DNA of 64,000 bases from Prevotella sp. (GTDB lineage: Bacteria > Bacteroidota > Bacteroidia > Bacteroidales > Bacteroidaceae), in the NCBI GenBank assembly GCA_016287755.1, contig JAEEWT010000009.1:1-64000 (forward strand). Reading direction: 5' to 3'. A program made the position numbers and the translations under genes. Positions 43,681 to 51,995 of the stretch are shown piece by piece. A model generated the notes under the pieces. That model ran no database searches. It saw only the letters and a list, made by a program, of their open reading frames with translations, and was not told the DNA's origin. Positions within the stretch are counted from its first letter, which is position 1. Each line of letters starts with the position of its first letter.

Positions 43681-44253
43681 CTAAAGGTCTCTCGTAAGCA
43701 TCAGTCGGTAGTCAACGGGCGACATACCTATGGCTTCCTGGATGCGGCGTTGCAGCGTGCGCACGTTTGAGAAGCCCGCCTCTTCGGCCACCACCGCAAT
43801 GGTGTAGTTAGGCTTTTCGCGCAACAGGCGCAAGGCAGTCAGCGTACGTAAGTTGTCGATATACGCATCGGGCGTGCGGTGAATGGTCTGATGGCGGAAC
43901 AGCTGAGCCAGTCGTGCCTGACTCACGCCCAGCATCTCTGCCAAGGCCACCGCATTGAAATCCGGTTTCAGGTGCGGACGGTCGTTCTCCACCTTCATCT
44001 CGATGAGCGCCATCAGCTGACCGTCGTCACGGAGGTCGGCATTACGCTGACGTTCGATGTTTCCCTCCATGATCTCACGGGCCACCTCTGTACGACGACG
44101 TAGCTCCACATCATATTCCAGTCGTTCCGACAAGTCGAGGTTACGACTCACCATACGTATCAACTCATCCTTTAATCGTTCCACTTCCCCTTTCAGGGCA
44201 GCGTTCTCGTCTTTCAGCAGTTTGATTTCTTCCTCGGTCATATGTAAAGCCAA
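43681..44253 (-). CDS. AraC-type DNA-binding protein with N-terminal coiled coil
   Basis: The 190-residue protein has a charged coiled coil (about residues 5-65, EEEIKLLKDENAALKGEVER) in place of a sensor domain, then an AraC/XylS double helix-turn-helix (about 95-190) with FNAVALAEMLGVSQARLAQLF and YTIAVVAEEAGFSNVRTLQRR. It starts three bases after the STAS gene and belongs to the partner-switching operon, so it may be its transcriptional output. The coiled coil may be the docking surface; this is inference. Confidence 0.82.
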   Translation of the reverse strand: MALHMTEEEIKLLKDENAALKGEVERLKDELIRMVSRNLDLSERLEYDVELRRRTEVAREIMEGNIERQRNADLRDDGQLMALIEMKVENDRPHLKPDFNAVALAEMLGVSQARLAQLFRHQTIHRTPDAYIDNLRTLTALRLLREKPNYTIAVVAEEAGFSNVRTLQRRIQEAIGMSPVDYRLMLTRDL

Positions 44254-44256
44254 TGA

Positions 44257-44559
44257 TTATTCCGTGATAAATAGTTGCAGGAATCCACTAATCTGGAACA
44301 CCTCTTTCACATCGTCTTTCAGTCCTCTCAGAATGGCATTGTGCCCGTTGGTACGAGTATGCTTGTAGATGTTTAAGAGGATGCGCAGACCGCTACTGGA
44401 GATGTAATTCAAGTCAGTACAGTCGATAACTACATCTTTGTCTGTACAATCAAACACCGGTGCAAGGTTACGTTCAGCCTGTGTGCTGGCCACATTGTCA
44501 AGGTCGCCTTCAAGTACAGCCACCAGTTTCCCTTCTTGTTCGTTAATCGTGATATTCAT
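44257..44559 (-). CDS. STAS-domain anti-anti-sigma factor-like protein
   Basis: This 100-residue single STAS domain has the phosphorylation-site loop DCTDLNYISSSGLRILLNIY, where one of the serines would be phosphorylated by a GHKL kinase and dephosphorylated by a PP2C phosphatase. Both activities are encoded in the gene just upstream (13 bp apart), so it is very likely their substrate. In Firmicutes such proteins free a sigma factor; the target here is unknown. Confidence 0.88.
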   Translation of the reverse strand: MNITINEQEGKLVAVLEGDLDNVASTQAERNLAPVFDCTDKDVVIDCTDLNYISSSGLRILLNIYKHTRTNGHNAILRGLKDDVKEVFQISGFLQLFITE

Positions 44560-44572
44560 ATTCTTTCTTTTT

Positions 44573-46933
44573 TTACAGAGTTCTCTTTTTCTTTATGGTT
44601 AGGATATTATGTCCGTTGACACGCTGATAAGCCAGTCCGTCGGTCATCTGATGCAGCAGTATGATACCCATACCGCCCGGAGGACGCTGGTCGGCCGGCA
44701 CCGAGAGGTCGGTGACTGACGTCTGCGTGGGGTCGAACGGAATACCGTCGTCGTCGATGGTGAGCAGTAGCATATCGTCTTCCACTGTTGCCTGAAGACT
44801 GATCTTCGTGGCCTTACCATGGAAGATGACGTTTGCCACAGCCTCCTCCACAGCCAGTCGTAGGCGTTTCGCCTCCTTATCTATGATACCTCCCTGTTCA
44901 ACAGCATTGGCAATGAAAGGCTCCAGTAATGCCATGTCCACCATCGAACTGCGAATAATCAGCTGGTCCTTCGCTGTCTTGTCCTGCTGCGTCTGGAGGT
45001 CGTTGGGGTTCAGTGGCCACTTAATCGCCATCAGTGTGATATCATCGCTCTGCTTGGCGTCGCCGGCATGTTGCTTCACCACCTCCTCCATGTGCTCCAC
45101 CAGCTGTTGGGCAGAGTCGTCATAGTATTGGTCGGCCACCTCCTTCACCCGTTTCCTTCCTAACTGCTCCCCTTTGATGTTCTTGGCCTCGTTCAGTCCG
45201 TCGGTGTAGAGGAACAGCATGTCGCCGGGCTGCAGTTGTGTCTGCTGACCCTCATAATCCCATTGTGTCAGAGCACCTACAGGAATGTTCGGTTTCACAG
45301 GAAGGAATGTAGAAGAGGCCTTCTCATCATCCCCCTTCTTCTCCCTGAGCAGCGGTGCCTCGTGTCCCGCATTGCAATAGTCAAGATGTCCTGTTGTGAC
45401 ATCGAGAATACCCACGAACATCGTCACGAAGTAGCCCGACGTATATTCCTCACTGAGGGTGCGGTTAATCGTTTCCATAATGTCAGCCGCCCTCTCGGCC
45501 CTTCGTGTCTCACCACGGAAAAAGGCGCGTATCATAGCCATCATCAAGGCAGCCGGCATTCCCTTGCCGCTGACGTCACCCACGCAGAAGAACAAACGGT
45601 TGTCGCGAAGGAAATAGTCGTACAAGTCGCCACCCACATTTCGGGCAGGTGTCAGCGAGGCAAAGAGATCTACTGGAGGTGCTGAGCGTTGCACATTCAG
45701 CGTCTGCGGCAGCATGGCCATCTGGATGTCGTGTGCAATCTTCATCTCCCTTTCCAGTGAAGCATTCTGTGTGGTAGTCTTCTGGAGCTCATCCACGTAT
45801 GTGGCCAATGATGTCTGCATGTTCGCAAAGGCATCATGCAGCTGCTGCACCTCATCGTAGTCGTTTGCTTCGGGCAAGGTAGAAGAGAAGTTACCCAAGG
45901 CCACCTCTTCAGCCGAGCGGGCGAAGCGTTGCAGTGGAAGGGTGGTCTTCTTGATCTGACGGCGGCAGAACAAGTAGATGGCTATCAGTCCTGCGAGCAT
46001 CAATGTCAGAATGGTGATGTTCAGAACCTGTGCCTTCGACAGGATCACGTCTTCGGGAGCCACAATAACCATCACCCAGCCTACGTGCTTCACGGTGCGG
46101 TAGTACAGGCGCGACTTCACGCCATCCACCTCCGTCACACAGGTGCCTCGGTTGGCCAGCATCATCCTACCCACCTTCTCGTCGATGAGTGTCATCATGC
46201 GTGCTTTGTCAGGATGTAGGATATAGTTGCCTTCCTGGTCGATGACAAAGAAATACGAATGGTGCTTCTGTCCTGCTTCATGCCGGTCGTTCACATCCTT
46301 AATATCTTCCATCATGTGTTCTCGCAAGTCTTCCAGCGACATGTCTGAACAAAGTATAGCCACAGGCCTACCCTGATGGTCGTGGATGGGAATGGTGAAG
46401 GTGGTCAGCAGGCGCTGTTCCTGATCGCCAGCGAACAACTTGTTCTCGAAGTAGGCCTTTGACCAGTTGGTCTCATCCTTTTTCAGCTGCTCATCAAACC
46501 ATTCATCGTAGAAGAAACTGTGGTATGTACTGTCAATCTCCGACTTTCTCACATTCCCTTGCTCATCTCTTCTGGCGCAGGGAATAAACACACGACCCTT
46601 GCTGGGATAATAGTTCCTTTCGAACATCAACGAGCTGCACACGATGTTCGGGTTTATCTTGACCAGACGTTCCAGATGTTCGAACATCTTGTCCGGATCG
46701 TCAATATCGCGCTCAATGTCGTGCACATTGTTCCGTGCGGCCACATACACGTCAGATAACCGGCGGCGTAATTCCTGTTGGTTCTCGAGCAAGATGCTCA
46801 GATACCGCTCACTTGCTTCGTTCAACATATACTTTCTCACTGTGAAATACACCAATCCCGCAATGATGGCCACCATTGCCAGAACAACCGCCATAATACG
46901 GTAAGTAAGCCGTGTCGACAGAGAATTTGCCAT
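44573..46933 (-). CDS. Membrane sensor with HAMP, SpoIIE-type phosphatase and GHKL (RsbW-like) kinase domains
   Basis: The 786-residue protein has two membrane helices (about 12-30 and 305-325) enclosing a large extracytoplasmic dCache-like sensor. Next come a HAMP region (about 326-385) and a coiled coil. The PP2C/SpoIIE domain (about 400-640) carries GGDLYDYF, VGDVSGKGMPAALMMA, YTDGLNEA and SDDITLMAI. A C-terminal histidine-kinase-type ATPase (about 655-785) carries EEAVANVIFHG, DDGIPFDP and GGMGIILLHQ. It thus joins an RsbU-like phosphatase and an RsbW-like kinase in one chain. It leads the operon with the STAS and AraC-type genes. Confidence 0.93.
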   Translation of the reverse strand: MANSLSTRLTYRIMAVVLAMVAIIAGLVYFTVRKYMLNEASERYLSILLENQQELRRRLSDVYVAARNNVHDIERDIDDPDKMFEHLERLVKINPNIVCSSLMFERNYYPSKGRVFIPCARRDEQGNVRKSEIDSTYHSFFYDEWFDEQLKKDETNWSKAYFENKLFAGDQEQRLLTTFTIPIHDHQGRPVAILCSDMSLEDLREHMMEDIKDVNDRHEAGQKHHSYFFVIDQEGNYILHPDKARMMTLIDEKVGRMMLANRGTCVTEVDGVKSRLYYRTVKHVGWVMVIVAPEDVILSKAQVLNITILTLMLAGLIAIYLFCRRQIKKTTLPLQRFARSAEEVALGNFSSTLPEANDYDEVQQLHDAFANMQTSLATYVDELQKTTTQNASLEREMKIAHDIQMAMLPQTLNVQRSAPPVDLFASLTPARNVGGDLYDYFLRDNRLFFCVGDVSGKGMPAALMMAMIRAFFRGETRRAERAADIMETINRTLSEEYTSGYFVTMFVGILDVTTGHLDYCNAGHEAPLLREKKGDDEKASSTFLPVKPNIPVGALTQWDYEGQQTQLQPGDMLFLYTDGLNEAKNIKGEQLGRKRVKEVADQYYDDSAQQLVEHMEEVVKQHAGDAKQSDDITLMAIKWPLNPNDLQTQQDKTAKDQLIIRSSMVDMALLEPFIANAVEQGGIIDKEAKRLRLAVEEAVANVIFHGKATKISLQATVEDDMLLLTIDDDGIPFDPTQTSVTDLSVPADQRPPGGMGIILLHQMTDGLAYQRVNGHNILTIKKKRTL

Positions 46934-46955
46934 ACTTCTGAACGCTAATATGGCA

Positions 46956-46963
46956 CAAAGTTA
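46956..46963 (-). promoter_or_regulatory. Promoter -7 element of the partner-switching operon
   Basis: TAACTTTG on the minus strand, 22 bp before the start of the sensor gene. Confidence 0.55.
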
Positions 46964-47544
46964 CAAAATCTTGAACAATATACATAATATTTTATCGCTT
47001 TTTTTTTTGCTGGTTGGGACGTAAACTTGATGTTTAGACTACAAAGATAAGGTTGAGTGGCTCCCCTTCCTACTTTTCGTCCCTATTTTGTTCAGAGTTG
47101 TTGCGACAAACGCCGAAAATTGCGACAAATCGCCTTCATGCATCAATTATTTGTCGCATAGCTACATGTTATGCTTTGTGGAATTATAACTGTTTGTCCG
47201 TTAAAAAAGAATGGAGGTTGTTACAAGGCTGATAACGGGGAGTTATAAGGCTGGTTAGAAGGTGTTATAAGGCTGATAACTGAGTGTTGAAAGGATGATG
47301 TGAGGGGGGAGAGGGTGTACTTTTCTAAACTTTATATATTTTCGTGCGCGCGAGTTTTTTATTAGTTTATTAGTTTTCTATAATGTTATAAAAACAACCC
47401 CCTCAACCCCCTCAGCCCCCTCACTTTAATCGTACTTTTGGCTTCGCCGAAGGTACTTTCGTTAACTTCGTTTTCCTCCGTCACGACTCTGCCATTCAAG
47501 TAAACTTGATGGCCCTCGCTGCTCCGTCGGTTCGAAAATAAAAA
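46964..47544. other. Gene-free region with several short repeats
   Basis: No credible gene is seen. TGCGACAAA occurs at 47102-47110 and 47121-47129, and the second copy pairs with TTTGTCGCA at 47150-47158. Three related copies of TTAYAAGGCTGRT lie within 47217-47282. A 9-bp C-rich tandem (CCCCCTCAA type) lies near 47396-47422. A fragment of the promoter-module palindrome, GGCTTCGCCGAAGG, is at 47441-47454. A long T-tract is near 46999. Confidence 0.55.
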
Positions 47545-47676
47545 TAAATCCTTATTTATTTTGTATTGTTCTCGCTTATTCGTACCTTTGGCTTCGCCGA
47601 AAGTACTTTCGTTCGGAAAAACAAACAAAAAGTTGTTTTTGTTTGGTTTTTCCCTCACTTATTCGTACTTTTGTAC
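47545..47676 (+). promoter_or_regulatory. Compound promoter module, copy E
   Basis: TTATTTATTTTGTATTG, CTCGCTTATTCGTACCTTTGG, CTTCGCCGAAAG, a hairpin with arms GGAAAAACAAACAAAAA and TTTTTGTTTGGTTTTTCC, then CTCACTTATTCG and TACTTTTG at about 47666-47673. It precedes the DUF4348-like lipoprotein gene by about 40 bp. Confidence 0.7.
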
Positions 47677-47714
47677 CAAATTTGAGAGGATAACCAAGAA
47701 ATTGGGGAAAAAGA

Positions 47715-48560
47715 ATGAAAAAAGGTTTTTGGATAGTCGTCATTTCATGCGTCTGCATGATGCTATGGACAACGGGCTGCACCGACAAAAAGCCTGTGTC
47801 CATGGATGATAGTATCATGGTGGATTCCCTGGCAGACACGATAGCTATGGACACGTTGGAGGAACTGATCTCTGAACAACCCATACCTAAGGCGGCGGAT
47901 GAACTCTTCGACGATTTCTTCTTCAATTTCGCCAGTAACCGGAAGTTCCAGATGAGTCGTATCCAGTTCCCGCTGATGGGCGAGGGACAGAAACCGGTGG
48001 CCCGCAGCAAGAAGGAGTGGAAGATGGAACGGTTCTATTTCCCGCAGAATTTCTATACGCAGATCCTGGATTCAAAAAAGGATCTGAAACTCTCGAAGGA
48101 TACAAGCATCAACCATGTGTCGGTGGAGAAGATCTTCCTGGATGAAAAGAAGGTGATGAGTTATCACTTCGACCGACTGAACGGTCAGTGGATGCTGACA
48201 TCGGTGGTGGAGAACGATATTGATCTGAACGGAAATGCTTCGTTCCTGAACTTCTATGAGCATTTCGCCACCGACAGCGCCTTCCAACATGCCAGTCTGA
48301 ATGAAACCATGGAGTTCCGGGGACCGGATCCTGATGATGACTCGAAGGAGATGCACGAGAATATCACGCCCGACCAATGGGAGGAGGTGTCGCCGGGGGA
48401 GTTGCCCTCAGGTACCTTATATAATGTGGTATATGGCGAGAACTTCACCAAGGGCAGTCAGAAGATCCTGCTGTTGCGCGGTATTTCCAACGGACAGGAA
48501 CTGGAGATGACGTTCAAGATGATTGGCAACGCCTGGAAACTGGTGAAGCTGGTGGAATAA
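47715..48560 (+). CDS. Lipoprotein, DUF4348-like
   Basis: The 281-residue protein has a lipoprotein signal peptide with lipobox WTTGC (lipid on the Cys near residue 22) and a negatively charged linker. Its domain begins ADELFDDFFFNFASNRKFQM and ends GQELEMTFKMIGNAWKLVKL. I recall this as the DUF4348 family of Bacteroidales, a beta-rich NTF2-like fold judging from the pattern; that is not verified. It sits 10 bp before murB and may share its transcript. Role unknown. Confidence 0.75.
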   Translation: MKKGFWIVVISCVCMMLWTTGCTDKKPVSMDDSIMVDSLADTIAMDTLEELISEQPIPKAADELFDDFFFNFASNRKFQMSRIQFPLMGEGQKPVARSKKEWKMERFYFPQNFYTQILDSKKDLKLSKDTSINHVSVEKIFLDEKKVMSYHFDRLNGQWMLTSVVENDIDLNGNASFLNFYEHFATDSAFQHASLNETMEFRGPDPDDDSKEMHENITPDQWEEVSPGELPSGTLYNVVYGENFTKGSQKILLLRGISNGQELEMTFKMIGNAWKLVKLVE

Positions 48561-48570
48561 CAACTACTGC

Positions 48571-49587
48571 ATGAAAGATTTACGCAACTATAGCTTGAAA
48601 CACCATAACACCTTCGGCATGGAAGCGAAGGCGAGCCGGTTCATGGAGTATGCCAACGTGGAGGATGCGCAGCAGATAGCTGCTGTTTTGCGTGCCGGGC
48701 AGGAGCCTTTCCTTATCATAGGCAGTGGGAGTAACCTGCTGCTGACAGCCGATTTTGAGGGCATCGTGGTGCATTCGGTGATCAAAGGTATCGAGAAAAG
48801 AACCTGTGAGGATGGTGCCACTGTGGTGCGCTGCGGCAGCGGAGAGCTGTGGGATGATGTGGTGGCTTGGTGCGTAGGCGAGAGCTTAGGACACTTGGTG
48901 AACCTGTCGCTGATTCCTGGCGAGGTAGGTGCTTCGGTGGTGCAGAATATCGGGGCCTATGGTTCGGAGGTGAGCGAGTTCGTAGCTTCGATAGAGGCGG
49001 TGGACATTGCCACTGGCGAGCGGGTGACGATTGCTCCCGCTGATTGCGACTACGGTTACAGGAAGAGTAAGTTCAAGACCGTTTGGAAAAACAAATACCT
49101 GATTACGGCTGTGGAATATCTCCTGCCAGCGGAAACGCAGTTGAACGTGGCGTATGGAAACATACGGGCGGAGCTGGAACGGAGGGGGATTGACAAGCCA
49201 ACGGCTGACGATCTGCGCAGCACGATCATCGGGATTCGTCAGAACAAGCTTCCTGATCCTGCTGTGGAAGGGAATGCAGGCAGTTTCTTCATGAATCCTG
49301 TGGTGCCTCGTGAGAAATACGAGGAGCTGGCCGCTCTTTATGAGGGAATGCCACATTATGATGTGGACGAAGAGCATGTGAAGATTCCTGCCGGCTGGAT
49401 GATTGAGCAGTGCGGATGGAAGGGGAAATCGTTAGGTCGTGCTGGCGTTCATGCCAAGCAGGCCCTGGTACTGGTGAACCGCGGCGGTGCAACGGGTGAT
49501 GAGGTGGTGCGACTCTGTGAGGCCATCCGACGGGATGTGAAGGAGAAATTTGGAATCAATATTTACCCCGAGGTAAATATTGTTTAA
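48571..49587 (+). CDS. murB: UDP-N-acetylenolpyruvoylglucosamine reductase
   Basis: MurB reduces UDP-GlcNAc-enolpyruvate to UDP-MurNAc with NADPH in peptidoglycan synthesis. The 338-residue protein has the FAD-binding IIGSGSNLLLTADFEG and SLIPGEVGASVVQNIGAYG, and the catalytic serine region GNAGSFFMNPVV with the late Glu in NIYPEVNIV. Length fits the E. coli-type (type I) enzyme. A heptamer array starts inside its TAA stop. Confidence 0.96.
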   Translation: MKDLRNYSLKHHNTFGMEAKASRFMEYANVEDAQQIAAVLRAGQEPFLIIGSGSNLLLTADFEGIVVHSVIKGIEKRTCEDGATVVRCGSGELWDDVVAWCVGESLGHLVNLSLIPGEVGASVVQNIGAYGSEVSEFVASIEAVDIATGERVTIAPADCDYGYRKSKFKTVWKNKYLITAVEYLLPAETQLNVAYGNIRAELERRGIDKPTADDLRSTIIGIRQNKLPDPAVEGNAGSFFMNPVVPREKYEELAALYEGMPHYDVDEEHVKIPAGWMIEQCGWKGKSLGRAGVHAKQALVLVNRGGATGDEVVRLCEAIRRDVKEKFGINIYPEVNIV

Positions 49588-49620
49588 TTGATAATTGATA
49601 ATTGAAAATTGAAAATTACG
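49586..49620. repeat. Five AATTGAT-type heptamers bridging murB stop and the MBL gene start
   Basis: AATTGAT, AATTGAT, AATTGAA, AATTGAA and AATTACG run from 49586 with exact period 7. The murB stop (49585-49587) overlaps the first copy and the TTG start of the next gene (49609-49611) lies in the fourth. Confidence 0.85.
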
Positions 49621-50397
49621 TTCTTAGGCACGGGAACATCGGTGGGTGTACCAGCCATTGGCTGCACCTGCAAGGTGTGTCAGAGTAAGGATCCACACGA
49701 CAAGCGCCTGCGGGCTTCGGCCATGGTGGAGACGGAGCGGACACGCATCCTGATTGATCCAGGACCCGACTTCCGTCAGCAGATGCTGGGGCAGTCGTTC
49801 AGGAAGATCGATGCCGTGCTGGTAACCCATATCCATTACGACCATGTGGGCGGTCTGGATGATATCCGACCCTTTTGTCAGTTCGGCGAGGTGAATATCT
49901 ATGCCGATGAGATCACCTCGCGAGGACTCATGAACACGGTGCCTTATTGCTTTGCCGAGAACAGGTATCCCGGGGCGCCCAAGATCAATCTCCATACCTT
50001 ACAATACCATCAGCCTATTCAGGTAAACGAACTGGAGGTGATTCCCTTCTGCGTGTATCACGGTAAACTGCCCATCACCGGGTTCCGCATTCAGAACCTG
50101 GTGTATATCACGGATATGAAGACGATGGACGACAGTGAGCTGCCCTTTGTGATGAACCCAGACATCCTGGTGGTGAATGCCCTGCGTTTCAAACCTGATC
50201 ATCATTCGCACCAGAATGTGGATGATGCCGTGAAATTTGCCCGTAGGGTGGGGGCCAAGAGAACATTCCTGACACATATGTGCCACGACATAGGACTACA
50301 TGAAGAAGTGAACCGAATACTGCCCCCCGACATTCAATTGGCATACGACGGGGAGGTGTGTGAGATGAGAGATGAAAGATTAAACATTAAAGATTAA
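49609..50397 (+). CDS. MBL-fold metallohydrolase (PhnP/RNase Z-like), TTG start
   Basis: The start must be TTG at 49609: the conserved strand KITFLGTGTSVGVP follows at once and a TGA lies two codons upstream. The 262-residue protein has GCTCKVC near the start, the zinc motif THIHYDHVGGLDD (HxHxDH), the late FLTHMCHDIG and YHGKLPITGFR. Relatives hydrolyse cyclic phosphodiesters (PhnP) or related substrates. The last residues EMRDERLNIKD are encoded by a heptamer array, not by the conserved fold. Confidence 0.88.
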   Translation: MKITFLGTGTSVGVPAIGCTCKVCQSKDPHDKRLRASAMVETERTRILIDPGPDFRQQMLGQSFRKIDAVLVTHIHYDHVGGLDDIRPFCQFGEVNIYADEITSRGLMNTVPYCFAENRYPGAPKINLHTLQYHQPIQVNELEVIPFCVYHGKLPITGFRIQNLVYITDMKTMDDSELPFVMNPDILVVNALRFKPDHHSHQNVDDAVKFARRVGAKRTFLTHMCHDIGLHEEVNRILPPDIQLAYDGEVCEMRDERLNIKD

Positions 50398-50403
50398 ACA
50401 TTA
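50362..50403. repeat. Six heptamers (GAGATGA, then AAGATTA/AACATTA) at the 3' end of the MBL gene
   Basis: GAGATGA twice, then AAGATTA, AACATTA, AAGATTA, AACATTA with period 7, containing the TAA stop (50395-50397). The first 19 bp also occur at the end of cobC. Confidence 0.8.
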
Positions 50404-50420
50404 AAGAAGAGAGATGAGAG

Positions 50421-50675
50421 TTACTTCTTGAACTTTCGATAAAGCTTCCATACGAGAAGGAGACCATCGAACACACCGGCACTGGTGCTCATCAAACCCT
50501 GCACACTCATCTTCCTGCCCCTACGCGTGGTCAACGCCGTAGGCTTCGCAAACAATTGCTTGCGTAACTTGTTGATCTGTTGGTTGTCTTTGCGGATTTC
50601 CTTCAGCAACTGCAGCTTACGTTCCTCGATCGACCGTAAGGTGGTGTAGGCGGGGGTGTTCTCGTTCTCTATCAT
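50421..50675 (-). CDS. Small hypothetical protein of an envelope operon
   Basis: The 84-residue product has an N-terminal helical, charged part (SIEERKLQLLKEIRKDNQQINKLRKQL is a likely coiled coil), then a Gly/Ser-rich link and a weakly hydrophobic C-terminal segment (SAGVFDGLLLVWKLYRKFKK). It lies six bases after the holin-family gene, so it is the third gene of a YtxH-holin-like set. No family name recognised. Confidence 0.7.
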   Translation of the reverse strand: MIENENTPAYTTLRSIEERKLQLLKEIRKDNQQINKLRKQLFAKPTALTTRRGRKMSVQGLMSTSAGVFDGLLLVWKLYRKFKK

Positions 50676-50681
50676 AAACCG

Positions 50682-51032
50682 TTATTTTTCCATGAGCAGA
50701 CTGGCCAGGAAGCGCACCAGCGGCTTCTCTACCCACGACTTTCTGAAAGCAAGGAACAACAAGAATACCAAGATGTAGAATGCCGCTACGATGAGGAACG
50801 CCACGGGATGCCCCACATGGGGCGCCAGGGCGTAGGCAGCAGCAAACGACAGGTAGATAAAGATGATCAGGATGATGAGGAAGGTGACGGCGGCAATGGC
50901 CAACGCCGTTATCAGGCGCACCACCTTCTCAATGACATCCAGCCGCAGATACTCGTTCTGCAGACCGACGTAATGTCTGATCACCTCGACCAGCTGTCCG
51001 ATGGTCTCGATATTCTTGTCGCTCGAAAACAT
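50682..51032 (-). CDS. Phage holin family (DUF1469/YqjE-like) membrane protein
   Basis: The 116-residue protein has two adjacent membrane helices (ALAIAAVTFLIILIIFIYLSF and HPVAFLIVAAFYILVFLLFLAF) preceded by a helical segment. Such proteins carry the name 'holin family' but in Bacteroidota usually sit beside YtxH genes and are taken as stress-related envelope proteins rather than phage genes; no phage genes are near. Confidence 0.82.
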   Translation of the reverse strand: MFSSDKNIETIGQLVEVIRHYVGLQNEYLRLDVIEKVVRLITALAIAAVTFLIILIIFIYLSFAAAYALAPHVGHPVAFLIVAAFYILVFLLFLAFRKSWVEKPLVRFLASLLMEK

Positions 51033-51040
51033 GTGCCTAA

Positions 51041-51259
51041 TTATTCTGCGATGTCAGCAGCCGCCTCTTTGATATCATCAGCGAGATCAACGATCTCCTT
51101 ACGGCTCAAATTGATATTATGCTTCTTGCAGAAGTCGTCGATGGCATCTGTAATCTTTTCACGTGTGTCGGAACCCTTTTCGGGGGCAGCCAACAGACCA
51201 AGAGCAGCACCTGCGAGGGCACCGCTGAGGAATGCACCAATAAAACTGATTGTTTTCAT
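51041..51259 (-). CDS. YtxH-like small membrane protein
   Basis: The 72-residue protein has an N-terminal Gly/Ala-rich membrane helix (SFIGAFLSGALAGAALGLLA) followed by APEKGSDTREKI, the hallmark of YtxH proteins, and an amphipathic helix. It leads the three-gene operon and has a promoter at 51299-51306. Confidence 0.88.
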   Translation of the reverse strand: MKTISFIGAFLSGALAGAALGLLAAPEKGSDTREKITDAIDDFCKKHNINLSRKEIVDLADDIKEAAADIAE

Positions 51260-51298
51260 ACGCTTATTATTTAATTGTTGAATATTCTAAATCATTCG

Positions 51299-51306
51299 CA
51301 AATATA
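51299..51306 (-). promoter_or_regulatory. Promoter -7 element of the YtxH operon
   Basis: TATATTTG on the minus strand, 39 bp before the YtxH start. Confidence 0.5.
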
Positions 51307-51443
51307 AGCATTCTTTTGCATTCTACCGCAAAAAATACACTGATTTTTTGTTAAAATCTATGTATTTATGTCATTTAACAAACTTTATGCACGTTTTTTC
51401 CTTGATTTTGCGCGATTTTGTGTAATTTCGCACAATCAATTAC

Positions 51444-51451
51444 TAATTTTG
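51444..51451 (+). promoter_or_regulatory. Promoter -7 element of the SPOR lipoprotein gene
   Basis: TAATTTTG followed by CAAA, 40 bp before the start. The preceding 130 bp are AT-rich and contain no gene. Confidence 0.55.
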
Positions 51452-51491
51452 CAAATAACTAAGTTCAATATTAAACAACAAAGAGAAAGTT

Positions 51492-51989
51492 ATGAAAAAG
51501 TACATGTTAGTTTGCGCAGGTTTAGCTGTTGCATTGGCTTTTACAAGTTGTAAATCTTCTGAGAGTGCCTATCGTAAGGCTTATGACAAGGCAAAGGCTC
51601 AGGAAGAGGCCAATATGGCCAACAACAACAATTACGAGGAGACTCCTGTCGTAGCTCCGGTACAGACTCGTCCTTCAACTGAGACAGTAGTCGTTGATAA
51701 TGTTGACAATGTTTCTGTACGCCCGGAGAAGCTGCAGGTGGTTGATGGTGCCGGTCTGAAGAGCTTCAGCGTGGTTGTTGGCTCCTTCTCTGTAAAGGCA
51801 AATGCCGTGGGTCTGGCTCAGCGTCTGCGTAATGCCGGTTATCCTGCACAGGTTGCTTTCAACAGCAGTAACAATATGTATCGTGTGGTAGCCACCACGT
51901 TCGACGATAAGGCAAGTGCCGTGCGCAGCCGCAATGACTTCCGTGCTGGCGAATATGCTGATGCATGGCTGCTGTTTAACCAGCAGTAA
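51492..51989 (+). CDS. SPOR-domain lipoprotein
   Basis: The 165-residue protein has a lipoprotein signal peptide (lipobox AFTSC, Cys near residue 20), a flexible Asn/Pro/Thr-rich linker and a C-terminal SPOR domain (FSVVVGSFSVKANAVGLAQRL to the end), which binds denuded glycan strands at division septa. It is probably a division- or wall-associated outer-membrane lipoprotein. ruvX starts six bases after its stop. Confidence 0.9.
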   Translation: MKKYMLVCAGLAVALAFTSCKSSESAYRKAYDKAKAQEEANMANNNNYEETPVVAPVQTRPSTETVVVDNVDNVSVRPEKLQVVDGAGLKSFSVVVGSFSVKANAVGLAQRLRNAGYPAQVAFNSSNNMYRVVATTFDDKASAVRSRNDFRAGEYADAWLLFNQQ

Positions 51990-51995
51990 TCAGCT

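Noticed and set aside
47386..47658. 90-codon minus-strand frame ending RGLRGLRGLFL
   Set aside because: Composed of the promoter-module repeat and the C-rich tandem; low complexity and no support.
50421..51259. Prophage remnant suggested by the holin-family gene
   Set aside because: Neighbours are YtxH-like and a small envelope protein, a common chromosomal set; no other phage genes present.
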